DNA of 12,977 bases, taken from positions 1 through 12,977 of the forward strand of contig CAMVQX010000031.1 of assembly GCA_947169755.1 (NCBI GenBank). The letters are read 5' to 3'. Below are positions 7,358 through 12,915 of this stretch, piece by piece (position 1 is the first letter of the stretch; every line of letters begins with the position of its first letter). A program made the translations under genes and the position numbers. The notes beneath the pieces are model-generated. The model worked only from the letters and a program-made list of their open reading frames with translations, had not been told where the DNA came from and did not search any database. The DNA is from an uncultured bacterium (GTDB taxonomy: Bacteria; Cyanobacteriota; Vampirovibrionia; Gastranaerophilales; Gastranaerophilaceae).

Positions 7358-7573
7358 ATGTCAAAGGACGTAATTGAACTAGAAGGTACTATATTAGAAG
7401 CTATGCCGAATGCAATGTTCCGTGTAAAACTTGAAAACGAACACGAAATTTTGGCGCACATATCAGGTAAAATAAGAAAAAACTTCATAAGGATTTTGCC
7501 CGGAGATAAGGTAAAGGTGGAAATGACGCCGTATGACCTGACACGAGGTAGAATCACCTTCAGATTAAAATAG
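7358..7573 (+). CDS. infA: Translation initiation factor IF-1
   Basis: 71 aa, single OB-fold domain, the full family length. Family landmarks are 'IELEGTILEAMPNAMFRVKLENEHEILAHISGKIRKNFIRILPGD' in segments and 'YDLTRGRITFR' at the end. IF-1 binds the 30S A site and supports IF-2 and IF-3 in initiation. AAAGGAAAA (7346-7354) precedes the ATG. It is the first gene of the operon here: the minus-strand gene lies upstream where map is common in other bacteria. rpmJ follows after 36 nt. Confidence 0.98.
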   Translation: MSKDVIELEGTILEAMPNAMFRVKLENEHEILAHISGKIRKNFIRILPGDKVKVEMTPYDLTRGRITFRLK

Positions 7574-7609
7574 ATATCTCACGAAATAAAAAATATAAAG
7601 GAAAAGAAA

Positions 7610-7723
7610 ATGAAAGTAAGATCATCAGTAAAACCAATTTGCGACAAATGCAAATGTATCAAAAGAAAAGGCAGAATTGCCGTAATTTGTGAAAATCCAA
7701 AACACAAACAAAGACAAGGATAG
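7610..7723 (+). CDS. rpmJ: 50S ribosomal protein L36 (zinc-binding form)
   Basis: 37 aa, standard length. It starts 'MKVRSSVKPICDKCK' and ends 'NPKHKQRQG'. C11, C14, C27 and H32 form the zinc site of the C+ form of L36. AAAGG (7597-7601) lies a short distance before ATG 7610, within a segment repeated almost exactly before rpsK. Position between infA and rpsM is the usual one. L36 binds 23S rRNA in the large subunit. The gene is easily missed because of its size. Confidence 0.97.
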   Translation: MKVRSSVKPICDKCKCIKRKGRIAVICENPKHKQRQG

Positions 7724-7962
7724 GCGTAGCCGGTGTGTAGCGTTGGCTTCGGTTTGCGTGAGCAAAACGAGCATGACGCGAAGCATTACAATCCGCCGTT
7801 GTGACTGGAATGGTAATGAAAGGAACGGACAAGTCTTTGATTTGACAGGCGGAAAGATAATCAAAAACAGCAGTGGAAATCACGCACATATTCAGTGATT
7901 GGTGAGGAAGTATTTATGCCTCATACCCAAAAAAATCTAACAACAAGAAAGGAAAATTAAAA
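7724..7962 (+). promoter_or_regulatory. Long GC-rich structured spacer before rpsM
   Basis: 239 nt inside an operon. Bases 7721-7800 are about 55% G+C, against about 35% in the neighbouring coding sequence sampled. Inverted repeats are: GCTTCG/CGAAGC (7746-7751/7779-7784), enclosing TTTGC-GTGA-GCAAA (7753-7766) with a GNRA-type loop; CATTAC/GTAATG (7784-7789/7813-7818); TCCGCC/GGCGGA (7792-7797/7848-7853), which cannot form in full together with the previous stem without a pseudoknot; and GGTGAGG/CCTCA..CC (7901-7927). In E. coli, S4 represses the alpha operon through a structured RNA just before rpsM. The position here invites the same idea, but I do not see the E. coli sequence. A mobile intergenic repeat is the main alternative. 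Confidence 0.55.
7916..7960 (+). CDS. Possible 14-codon leader peptide before rpsM
   Basis: ATG 7916 is preceded by GAGGAA (7904-7909) at good spacing and encodes MPHTQKNLTTRKEN before TAA (7958-7960). The stop lies two nt before the rpsM ATG, and the last codons run over the rpsM ribosome binding site (AAAGGAAAA, around 7948-7956). Its own ribosome binding site sits in the 5' arm of the hairpin at 7901-7927. This arrangement would couple rpsM translation to the leader. An ORF this short can arise by chance, so only the ribosome binding site and its position support it. Confidence 0.3.
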   Translation: MPHTQKNLTTRKEN

Positions 7963-8334
7963 ATGGCAAGACTATCAGGGGTAGATTTACCTCGTAACAA
8001 AAGAATGGAAGTAGCGTTGACTTATATTTACGGTATAGGTCCTACAAGAGCAAAAAAGATTCTTGAAGCTACAAAAATATCACCTGATTTAAGAACAGAT
8101 GATTTGACAGATGAAGACATTAAATTATTAAGAAATGAATTAGCTAACTATCATATCGAAGGTGACCTTCGTCGTGAAGTTACAATGAATATTAAACGTC
8201 TTCAAGAAATCGGTTCTTACAGAGGTTTAAGACACAAAAGAAACCTTCCTGCACGTGGACAAAGAACAAAAACAAACGCAAGAACACGTCGCGGTAAAAA
8301 AGGTTTGGCAATTACAAAGAAAAAGACAGTATAG
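7963..8334 (+). CDS. rpsM: 30S ribosomal protein S13
   Basis: 123 aa, normal length. N-terminal 'MARLSGVDLPRNKRMEVALTYIYGIG' features, the helix-hairpin-helix 'YGIGPTRAKKIL', then 'SYRGLRHKRNLPARGQRTKTNARTRRG' segments and a basic tail reaching toward the subunit interface are all typical. S13 sits in the 30S head and contacts the large subunit and P-site tRNA. AAAGGAAAA precedes the ATG. The last codons contain ATTACAA, which is complementary to the start of the following spacer. Confidence 0.98.
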   Translation: MARLSGVDLPRNKRMEVALTYIYGIGPTRAKKILEATKISPDLRTDDLTDEDIKLLRNELANYHIEGDLRREVTMNIKRLQEIGSYRGLRHKRNLPARGQRTKTNARTRRGKKGLAITKKKTV

Positions 8335-8367
8335 TTGTAATGGCTAATCTGTAAAGCGAAATTACAA
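8311..8367 (+). promoter_or_regulatory. Three-segment alternative pairing around the rpsM stop codon
   Basis: TTGTAAT (8335-8341), right after the rpsM stop, is a perfect complement of ATTACAA both upstream (8311-8317, in the rpsM end) and downstream (8361-8367, in the rpsK leader). The two seven-bp stems exclude each other. A translating ribosome reaching the stop would cover the upstream arm and free the middle segment for the downstream pairing. All pairs are A/U-rich, so stability is modest. Confidence 0.35.
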
Positions 8368-8399
8368 AAATCGTAAGAATATAAAGGAAAAGAAAAATG
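8349..8399 (+). repeat. Duplicated leader segment, copy 1 (before rpsK)
   Basis: Bases 8349-8377 (starting CTGTAAA, then GCGA, TACAAAAA and ending TCGTAAG) match 10697-10727 before rplQ at 27 of 31 aligned columns, with two single-base gaps. Both copies run into an A-rich ribosome binding site and ATG. The part just before rpsK (ATATAAAGGAAAAG and following A's, from 8379) also matches the rpmJ ribosome binding region from 7593. Confidence 0.65.
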
Positions 8400-8783
8400 G
8401 CAAGACCAGTAAAAACAAAGAAAAAAGAAAAGAAGAATGTATTGCAGGGTGTTGTACATATTCAATCAACATTTAACAATACAATCGTAACTTCTACTGA
8501 TACTCAAGGTAATGCTATTGCCTGGGCAACAGCAGGAGCATCAGGCTTCAAAGGTGCAAGAAAAGGTACACCGTTTGCAGCTCAATCTGCTGCAGAAGCT
8601 GTAGCAAAAAAATCAATCGACCAAGGTATGAAAAAGGTCGAAGTTTACATTAAAGGACCGGGTTCAGGCCGTGAAACAGCAATCAGAGCTATTCAAGCTG
8701 CAGGTTTGGAAATTACGTTAATTAAAGACGTTACTCCTATCCCTCACAACGGTTGCAGACCACCTAAAAAACGTAGAGTATAG
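8397..8783 (+). CDS. rpsK: 30S ribosomal protein S11
   Basis: 128 aa, normal length. The N-terminus is basic ('RPVKTKKKEKK'), followed by 'VVHIQSTFNNTIVTSTD', 'WATAGASGFKGARKGTPFAAQ', 'KGPGSGRETAIRAI' and the C-terminal 'DVTPIPHNGCRPPKKRRV', all family signatures. S11 lies on the 30S platform near the 3' end of 16S rRNA. AAAGGAAAAG precedes the ATG. rpsD follows after an 88-nt structured gap. Confidence 0.98.
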   Translation: MARPVKTKKKEKKNVLQGVVHIQSTFNNTIVTSTDTQGNAIAWATAGASGFKGARKGTPFAAQSAAEAVAKKSIDQGMKKVEVYIKGPGSGRETAIRAIQAAGLEITLIKDVTPIPHNGCRPPKKRRV

Positions 8784-8854
8784 TAAGTAAATCACTTACA
8801 GTTTTAAATTCGGGGGCTTGATTTTAGCCAAAAAGTCAAACCACAGACGCCCCG
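8783..8854 (+). promoter_or_regulatory. Tandem hairpins in the rpsD leader
   Basis: Hairpin 1: GTAAGT (8783-8788) with ACTTAC (8794-8799), loop of five. Hairpin 2: CGGGG (8811-8815) with CCCCG (8850-8854) and C8817-G8849, enclosing TTGATTTT (8818-8825) paired to AAAA..TCAA (8831-8839) with one bulged G. Hairpin 2 ends seven nt before the strong rpsD ribosome binding site AAGGAG (8861-8866). In Bacillus, S4 controls its own rpsD leader, so an S4-binding element is a reasonable but unproven reading. Confidence 0.5.
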
Positions 8855-8871
8855 AAAGAAAAGGAGAAAAA

Positions 8872-9474
8872 ATGGCAAGATACACAGGACCTACAAACAA
8901 ATTATTCCGTAACTACGGGGTAAAAGACTTATCAAATAGAAAGTTAACTACTTCAATGAGGCAAAATGCTTCAGGTCAGCATGGTGCAGTAAGAAAGAAA
9001 CTTTCTGAATATGCAATTCACTTAAACGAAAAACAGAAAATCAGATTAACTTATCTTGTAAGTGAAAAACAATTTGCTAAATATTATAGTGAAGCTGCAA
9101 GAAGAAAAGGCGTTACAGGTACAATCCTTCTTCAAATCCTTGAATCAAGATTGGATAATATTCTTTTCAGAGCCGGCTTTGGTATAACTCGTAAACAAAC
9201 AAGACAAATTGTTACTCACGGTCATGTTCAGGTTAATGGTAAAAAAGTAGATATTCCATCATACATAGTAAAAGCAGGTGATGTAATAACTGTAAAATCA
9301 AGAAGTACAACATTTGTAAAAAATGTTACTGAAATGATAGACATGGCTTGTGCTCCTGCTTGGATGACCATTGATAAAGAGGCTCTAAAAATCACTTTTG
9401 ACAGAATTCCTGAAAGAGAAGAATTAGACCCTGACTTCAAAGAACAACTTGTAATTGAGTACTACTCTAAATAG
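8872..9474 (+). CDS. rpsD: 30S ribosomal protein S4 (zinc-free form)
   Basis: 200 aa from ATG 8872, which has AAGGAG (8861-8866) five nt upstream and begins with the family's 'MARYTGP'. An in-frame TTG at 8818 would add 18 residues encoded by a hairpin and has no family support. The N-terminal region (1-90) lacks the Cys cluster of zinc-binding S4. The S4 RNA-binding domain is at about 91-150 ('ESRLDNILFRAGFGITRKQTRQIV', 'HVQVNGKKVDIPSY' in parts). S4 nucleates 16S rRNA 5'-domain assembly and is an autoregulator in well-studied bacteria. Placement between rpsK and rpoA is as in E. coli and many others. Confidence 0.97.
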   Translation: MARYTGPTNKLFRNYGVKDLSNRKLTTSMRQNASGQHGAVRKKLSEYAIHLNEKQKIRLTYLVSEKQFAKYYSEAARRKGVTGTILLQILESRLDNILFRAGFGITRKQTRQIVTHGHVQVNGKKVDIPSYIVKAGDVITVKSRSTTFVKNVTEMIDMACAPAWMTIDKEALKITFDRIPEREELDPDFKEQLVIEYYSK

Positions 9475-9475
9475 T

Positions 9476-9586
9476 GCGGAGGGCGCAAGCAAAGTCCGCC
9501 TCGATGACTAACATGACGGACATAGCTAACGTTTATTGCGAACAAGCAAGAAAGCGGATTATAAATCCAGTTTAGTTATTAATAAC
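9476..9586 (+). promoter_or_regulatory. Structured rpoA leader with competing stems
   Basis: TCCGC (9495-9499) can pair with GCGGA at 9476-9480, enclosing GC-GCAA-GC with a GNRA-type loop, or with GCGGA at 9554-9558. GTCCG (9494-9498) can also pair with CGGAC (9517-9521). GGATT-ATA-AATCC (9556-9568) competes with the second option. A 12-nt palindrome GTTATTAATAAC (9575-9586) sits just before the ribosome binding site AGGAG (9591-9595). Line 9481-9540 is about 52% G+C, well above the genes around it. Confidence 0.5.
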
Positions 9587-9602
9587 AACCAGGAGATAAA
9601 AA

Positions 9603-10568
9603 ATGGAATTAAAAATTAAAAATGTTAATACAACAACAAGTTCTGACGGATCACAATACGGTAAATTTGTAATTGAACCGTTAGAAAAAGGGTTTGGTAC
9701 AACAATCGGTAACTCTTTAAGACGTGTACTCTTATCAAGTCTTGAAGGAACAGCTGTTACTTCGGCAAGAATTGAAGGTATTACACATGAATATACTGCA
9801 ATTCCAGGTGTATTGGAAGATGTTATCGATGTAATGTTAAACCTTAAAGGATTGGTTGTAAAAACTGATTCCAGTGATGTTCAATATTTAAGAATAGATG
9901 TTGATCGTCCGGGACCTGTACTCGCAAGTGATATTCAACTTCCTGCAGGTGTTAAAGTAGTCAACCCTGATTGGTTAATTTGTACTGTTGCAGATGGTGG
10001 CAGTTTCCATGCTGATATTACTATTGAAACAGGTAAAGGATACGTTGCACATGATATTCCAAGAGATAACAGAGATTATGCAATTGACTTTTTACCTATT
10101 GATGCAACATTTATGCCAATCAAACGTGTAAGCTACAATGTTGAAAATACACGTGTAGGCGATTCAATTGATTTTGATAAATTGACTTTGGAAATTTGGT
10201 CAAATGGTTCAATTGATGTAACAAATGCATTAAGTCAGGCATCAAACTTATTGATTGAACACTTTATGCAAATTGCATCTATTACAGGTCAACCTGTAGT
10301 AGCACCTTCAATGACTATTGAAGAAGATGTTGCAGATGATTCTGAAACTCCTACAATGACTATTGAAGAGTTGGAACTTTCTGTCAGAGCATATAATTGC
10401 TTAAAAAGAGCAAGCATAAATTCAATGGCAGAATTGTTAAAAAAATCAGAACATGATTTGTTGAACATTAAAAACTTCGGCAAAAAATCTTCTGATGAAG
10501 TAATCGAAAGACTTCACCACTTTGGTTTAGATTTGGCTCCAAATCCTGAAATCGAAGAAGAAGTATAA
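9603..10568 (+). CDS. rpoA: DNA-directed RNA polymerase alpha subunit
   Basis: 321 aa, normal length. The N-terminal dimerisation domain (about 1-230) shows 'FVIEPLEKGFGTTIGNSLRRVLLSSL', 'EGITHEYTAIPGVLEDVIDVMLNLK' and related motifs. An acidic linker (about 231-250) leads to the C-terminal domain (about 253-312: 'LELSVRAYNCLKRASINSMAEL', 'IKNFGKKSSDEVIERL'), which binds UP-element DNA and activators. Alpha dimerises and scaffolds core polymerase assembly. AGGAG (9591-9595) precedes ATG 9603. It is flanked by rpsD and rplQ in the standard order. Confidence 0.99.
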   Translation: MELKIKNVNTTTSSDGSQYGKFVIEPLEKGFGTTIGNSLRRVLLSSLEGTAVTSARIEGITHEYTAIPGVLEDVIDVMLNLKGLVVKTDSSDVQYLRIDVDRPGPVLASDIQLPAGVKVVNPDWLICTVADGGSFHADITIETGKGYVAHDIPRDNRDYAIDFLPIDATFMPIKRVSYNVENTRVGDSIDFDKLTLEIWSNGSIDVTNALSQASNLLIEHFMQIASITGQPVVAPSMTIEEDVADDSETPTMTIEELELSVRAYNCLKRASINSMAELLKKSEHDLLNIKNFGKKSSDEVIERLHHFGLDLAPNPEIEEEV

Positions 10569-10593
10569 GTAACATTAAAAGCAAAACAGGTGC

Positions 10594-10686
10594 GAAGAAG
10601 ACAAGTTCTTCAGTGCTCGTTGAAATTATAGAAAATACTTCGAGTGCGTTGCCAATTTAAAGCGTTATTACGAAATTAAATAGCAA
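10594..10686 (+). promoter_or_regulatory. Two hairpins in the rpoA-rplQ spacer
   Basis: Hairpin 1: GAAGAA (10594-10599) with TTCTTC (10606-10611), loop of six. Hairpin 2 is longer: TTGC (10649-10652) with GCAA (10683-10686), ATTTAA (10655-10660) with TTAAAT (10676-10681), and CGT-TATT-ACG (10663-10672) at the tip, 13 pairs with small internal loops. Neither is followed by a T-run, so they are not typical terminators. They could guide RNA processing or bind a regulator. The spacer totals 184 nt. Confidence 0.5.
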
Positions 10687-10696
10687 ATTAAGTAAC

Positions 10697-10755
10697 CTGT
10701 AAAAGCGATAATACAAAAAATCGTAAGCTATAATAAAAAAAGGAAAATAAAAATG
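10697..10755 (+). repeat. Duplicated leader segment, copy 2 (before rplQ)
   Basis: Bases 10697-10727 match the rpsK leader (8349-8377) at 27 of 31 aligned columns. Copy 2 then holds TATAAT (10729-10734) before AAAGGAAAA and the rplQ ATG; copy 1 has TATAAA at the same place. CGAT (10706-10709 region) can pair with ATCG (10720-10723), and the matching CGA/TCG pairing exists in copy 1. A -10 role for TATAAT is doubtful because no -35 is spaced correctly. Confidence 0.65.
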
Positions 10756-11181
10756 AGACACCAAACTAAAAAACATACGCTATCAAAGGCAAAGGATCAA
10801 AGAGATGCTTTGTTGAGATCTTTGGCGACTGAACTTTTTATGCACGGTGAAATCAAAACAACTATGGCTAGAGCAAAAGCTTTGCAACCATACGCTGAAG
10901 AAATCATCACACTTGCTAAAAAAGGCGATTTAAATGCACGTCGTCAAGCTGCTAAATTCATTTTTGACAAAGAAACAGGCAAATTTATGGATTTAGCTTC
11001 AGGGGAAGTTTTTGAAAAGGTTGAAGGTGATAAGAAATTAGCATCTGAAACAGTTTTGAGAAAACTTTTCGTAGTTATAGGTAAGAAATATTCTGATCGC
11101 CAAGGCGGTTATACAAGAATATTTAGATTACCTCCAAGACGCGGTGACGCTTCAGAAATGGCTTTAATCCAATTGGTATAA
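10753..11181 (+). CDS. rplQ: 50S ribosomal protein L17 with an internal insertion
   Basis: 142 aa against a usual 115-130. The core is canonical: 'LLRSLATELFMHGEIKTTMARAKALQPYAEEIITLAKKGDL' features, 'ARRQAAKF', then 'YSDRQGGYTRIFRLPPRRGDASEMALIQLV'. Residues about 74-98 ('ETGKFMDLASGEVFEKVEG' and following) have no counterpart in the short forms and sit where 'RDKEVVxKLF' is normally continuous. L17 lies near the peptide exit tunnel of the 50S subunit. AAAGGAAAA precedes the ATG. truA begins 4 nt after its stop. Confidence 0.97.
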   Translation: MRHQTKKHTLSKAKDQRDALLRSLATELFMHGEIKTTMARAKALQPYAEEIITLAKKGDLNARRQAAKFIFDKETGKFMDLASGEVFEKVEGDKKLASETVLRKLFVVIGKKYSDRQGGYTRIFRLPPRRGDASEMALIQLV

Positions 11182-11185
11182 GCTG

Positions 11186-11980
11186 ATGCGTTACTCACTT
11201 CAGGTTCAATATATCGGTAAAAACTATGCCGGAAGCCAAATTCAATTTGAAAATGGCGAAGAGATAGAAACTCCGACTATACAAGGTGAACTTGAAAAAG
11301 CATTTCGTAAATTGAAAATCGGTCAACAGACCGAAAATAAGAAACGACAGTTTAAGACAGTCTTTTCCGGAAGAACTGACAGAGGCGTAAATGCCATAGG
11401 ACAGGTAATTCATTTTGATACGGACGAACCCATTGTTGCTTCAAAGTTTGTCTACCAGATGAATGAAATTTTACCAAACGATATTTCAGTCAGCGATTTG
11501 CAGCTCGTCAATTCAAACTTCCATGCTCAAAAATCCGCTATAAGCAGATATTATAGGTATGTTTTTGTAAACAGAAAATATAAAAATGCTTATGACGGGG
11601 ATTTGATGCTGATAAAGTTTGATGTTGATATAGAAAGAATGAACAAAGCGTTAAGTTATTTACTTGGCGAGCATGATTTTTCGAGTTTCAAAAATTCCGG
11701 AACGCTAAACCCAAGCAAAGTCTGTATTATCGAAAAAGCCGAATGCCATAGGCTCGGTGATCGGGTTATGATTAATATTGTAGGGAACAGATTTCTTTAT
11801 AATATGGTCAGAACAATTGTCGGAACTCTTCTTGAAATAGAAGGACATGGTCTTGCACCTGAGCATATGAAAGAAGTTCTTGAAGCATGCGACAGAACAA
11901 AGGCCGGACAAACTGTTAGTCCGTATGGACTGACTTTAATGAAAGTAGGATACGCGCCTCAAATAATTGAAGCGCAATAA
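11186..11980 (+). CDS. truA: tRNA pseudouridine(38-40) synthase
   Basis: 264 aa. It converts uridines 38-40 of the tRNA anticodon arm to pseudouridine. The catalytic Asp is D65 in 'FSGRTDRGVNAIGQVIHF'. Other family segments are 'SRYYRYVFVNR', 'HDFSSFKNSG', 'FLYNMVRTIVGTLLEIEGHG' and the C-terminal 'AGQTVSPYGLTLMKVGY'. Two normally conserved spots differ: 'GVHA' is 'GVNA', and the N-terminal 'DGTxYxGWQxQ' is 'IGKNYAGSQIQ'. No clear Shine-Dalgarno is seen, so its start four nt after the rplQ stop suggests translational coupling. The rplQ-truA-rplM-rpsI order is that of cyanobacteria-like genomes. Confidence 0.94.
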   Translation: MRYSLQVQYIGKNYAGSQIQFENGEEIETPTIQGELEKAFRKLKIGQQTENKKRQFKTVFSGRTDRGVNAIGQVIHFDTDEPIVASKFVYQMNEILPNDISVSDLQLVNSNFHAQKSAISRYYRYVFVNRKYKNAYDGDLMLIKFDVDIERMNKALSYLLGEHDFSSFKNSGTLNPSKVCIIEKAECHRLGDRVMINIVGNRFLYNMVRTIVGTLLEIEGHGLAPEHMKEVLEACDRTKAGQTVSPYGLTLMKVGYAPQIIEAQ

Positions 11981-11992
11981 TGGAGAATAAGC

Positions 11993-12430
11993 ATGAAAAC
12001 ATATTCAGCAAAACCTCTTGAAGTAGAAAGAAAATGGTATTTAATCGATGCTGAAGGAGAAATTCTCGGCAGATTGGCTACCAGAGTAGCAAACATTTTG
12101 AGAGGAAAGAACAAACCTGAATATACACCAAACGTTGATACAGGTGATTTCGTTATCGTTATCAATGCTGACAAAGTTTTGGTTTCAGGTAAAAAAGAAA
12201 CAGATAAAATTTATTATCACCATACAGGTTTTCCTGGTGGTTTAAAGAGTGCAAGTGTAGCAGAATTGCGTGAAAAAGATGCAAGATTGTTAATCGAAAA
12301 AGCAGTAAAAGGCATGTTGCAGCACAATACTTTAGGCGATACTCAATTCACAAAATTGAAAGTATACAACGGTTCAGAACATCCTCACGCAGCTCAAAAA
12401 CCAATCGTATTAGAGAAGGAGGCTAAATAA
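11993..12430 (+). CDS. rplM: 50S ribosomal protein L13
   Basis: 145 aa, normal length. 'KTYSAKPLEVERKWYLIDAEG', 'LGRLATRVANILRGKNK', 'DTGDFVIVINADKVLVSGKK', 'YYHHTGFPGGLK' and 'AVKGMLQHNTLG' are family signatures. L13 is an early 50S assembly protein. TGGAG (11981-11985), right after the truA stop, precedes ATG 11993. Its TAA (12428-12430) shares a base with the rpsI ATG. rplM-rpsI is a nearly universal pair; in E. coli the pair is feedback-regulated at the rplM leader, but the 12-nt gap here leaves little room for such an element. Confidence 0.98.
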   Translation: MKTYSAKPLEVERKWYLIDAEGEILGRLATRVANILRGKNKPEYTPNVDTGDFVIVINADKVLVSGKKETDKIYYHHTGFPGGLKSASVAELREKDARLLIEKAVKGMLQHNTLGDTQFTKLKVYNGSEHPHAAQKPIVLEKEAK

Positions 12431-12825
12431 TGGCAGATAAAGAAATTATGGCTACAGGCCGCAGAAAAACCTCTATCGCGGTTGTAAAACTTGTAAAAGG
12501 AAAAGGCAGAATTTTTGTTAACGGTAAAACTTTGAAAAACTATATCGGTAACAGACCTGCTATCGAAATGTTAGTATACAGACCTTTAGTTTTGACTGAT
12601 AATCAAGAAAAATATGATGTAAAAGTAAAAGCAGTAGGCGGCGGTGTTGTTGCTCAATGCGGAGCTATCAGACATGGTATTTCAAGAGCATTGGTTAAAG
12701 CAAATGAAGAATACAAAAACGTTTTACGTTTGGAAGGATTGTTAACTCGTGATCCGCGTGTTAAAGAACGTAAAAAATACGGTCGTAAACGTGCTCGTAA
12801 ACGTTTCCAATTCTCAAAACGTTAA
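12430..12825 (+). CDS. rpsI: 30S ribosomal protein S9
   Basis: 131 aa, normal length. 'ATGRRKTSIAVVKLVKGKGRIFVNGK', 'VKAVGGGVVAQCGAIRHGISRAL', 'LTRDPRVKERKKYGRKRARKRFQFSKR' in segments: the invariant C-terminal '...FQFSKR' tail, which reaches the P-site tRNA, is intact. AAGGAGG (12416-12422), lying inside the rplM end, precedes ATG 12430. It overlaps rplM by one base and is the last gene of the operon before a strong terminator. Confidence 0.98.
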   Translation: MADKEIMATGRRKTSIAVVKLVKGKGRIFVNGKTLKNYIGNRPAIEMLVYRPLVLTDNQEKYDVKVKAVGGGVVAQCGAIRHGISRALVKANEEYKNVLRLEGLLTRDPRVKERKKYGRKRARKRFQFSKR

Positions 12826-12831
12826 TATTTC

Positions 12832-12859
12832 AAAAAGAACCCGAAAGGGTTCTTTTTTT
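12832..12859. terminator. Strong intrinsic terminator, probably bidirectional
   Basis: AAAAAGAACCC (12832-12842) pairs perfectly with GGGTTCTTTTT (12847-12857) around a GAAA tetraloop, and T's continue to 12859. It begins seven nt after the rpsI stop. On the minus strand the complement of 12832-12836 gives a T-run after the same hairpin, so it can also stop transcription entering from the right. Confidence 0.93.
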
Positions 12860-12915
12860 ATATGTCTATAACACGGACTTTTTGGTTTGTTTTTGTTGCT
12901 AAATCTTATTTGTCC

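Noticed and set aside
7842..7847. Perfect TTGACA -35 hexamer before rpsM
   Set aside because: No -10 hexamer lies 16-18 nt downstream; GATAAT at 7856 is only 8 nt away.
7689..7898. 69-codon open frame overlapping rpmJ and the GC-rich spacer
   Set aside because: It starts inside rpmJ in another frame without a ribosome binding site. Its third-position G+C is higher than in neighbouring genes and the residues match no family I know.
8818..8871. Upstream TTG start for rpsD adding 18 residues
   Set aside because: The extension is encoded by a hairpin, has no ribosome binding site, and S4 begins 'MARYTGP' at ATG 8872 behind AAGGAG.
9504..9575. 23-codon open frame before rpoA (starts MTNMTDIANV)
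   Set aside because: No ribosome binding site precedes the ATG, and the region is better explained by its competing stems. Kept as chance.
10729..10734. TATAAT before rplQ as an internal promoter
   Set aside because: No acceptable -35 at the right distance, and the start would fall on the ribosome binding site. Noted within the repeat entry only.
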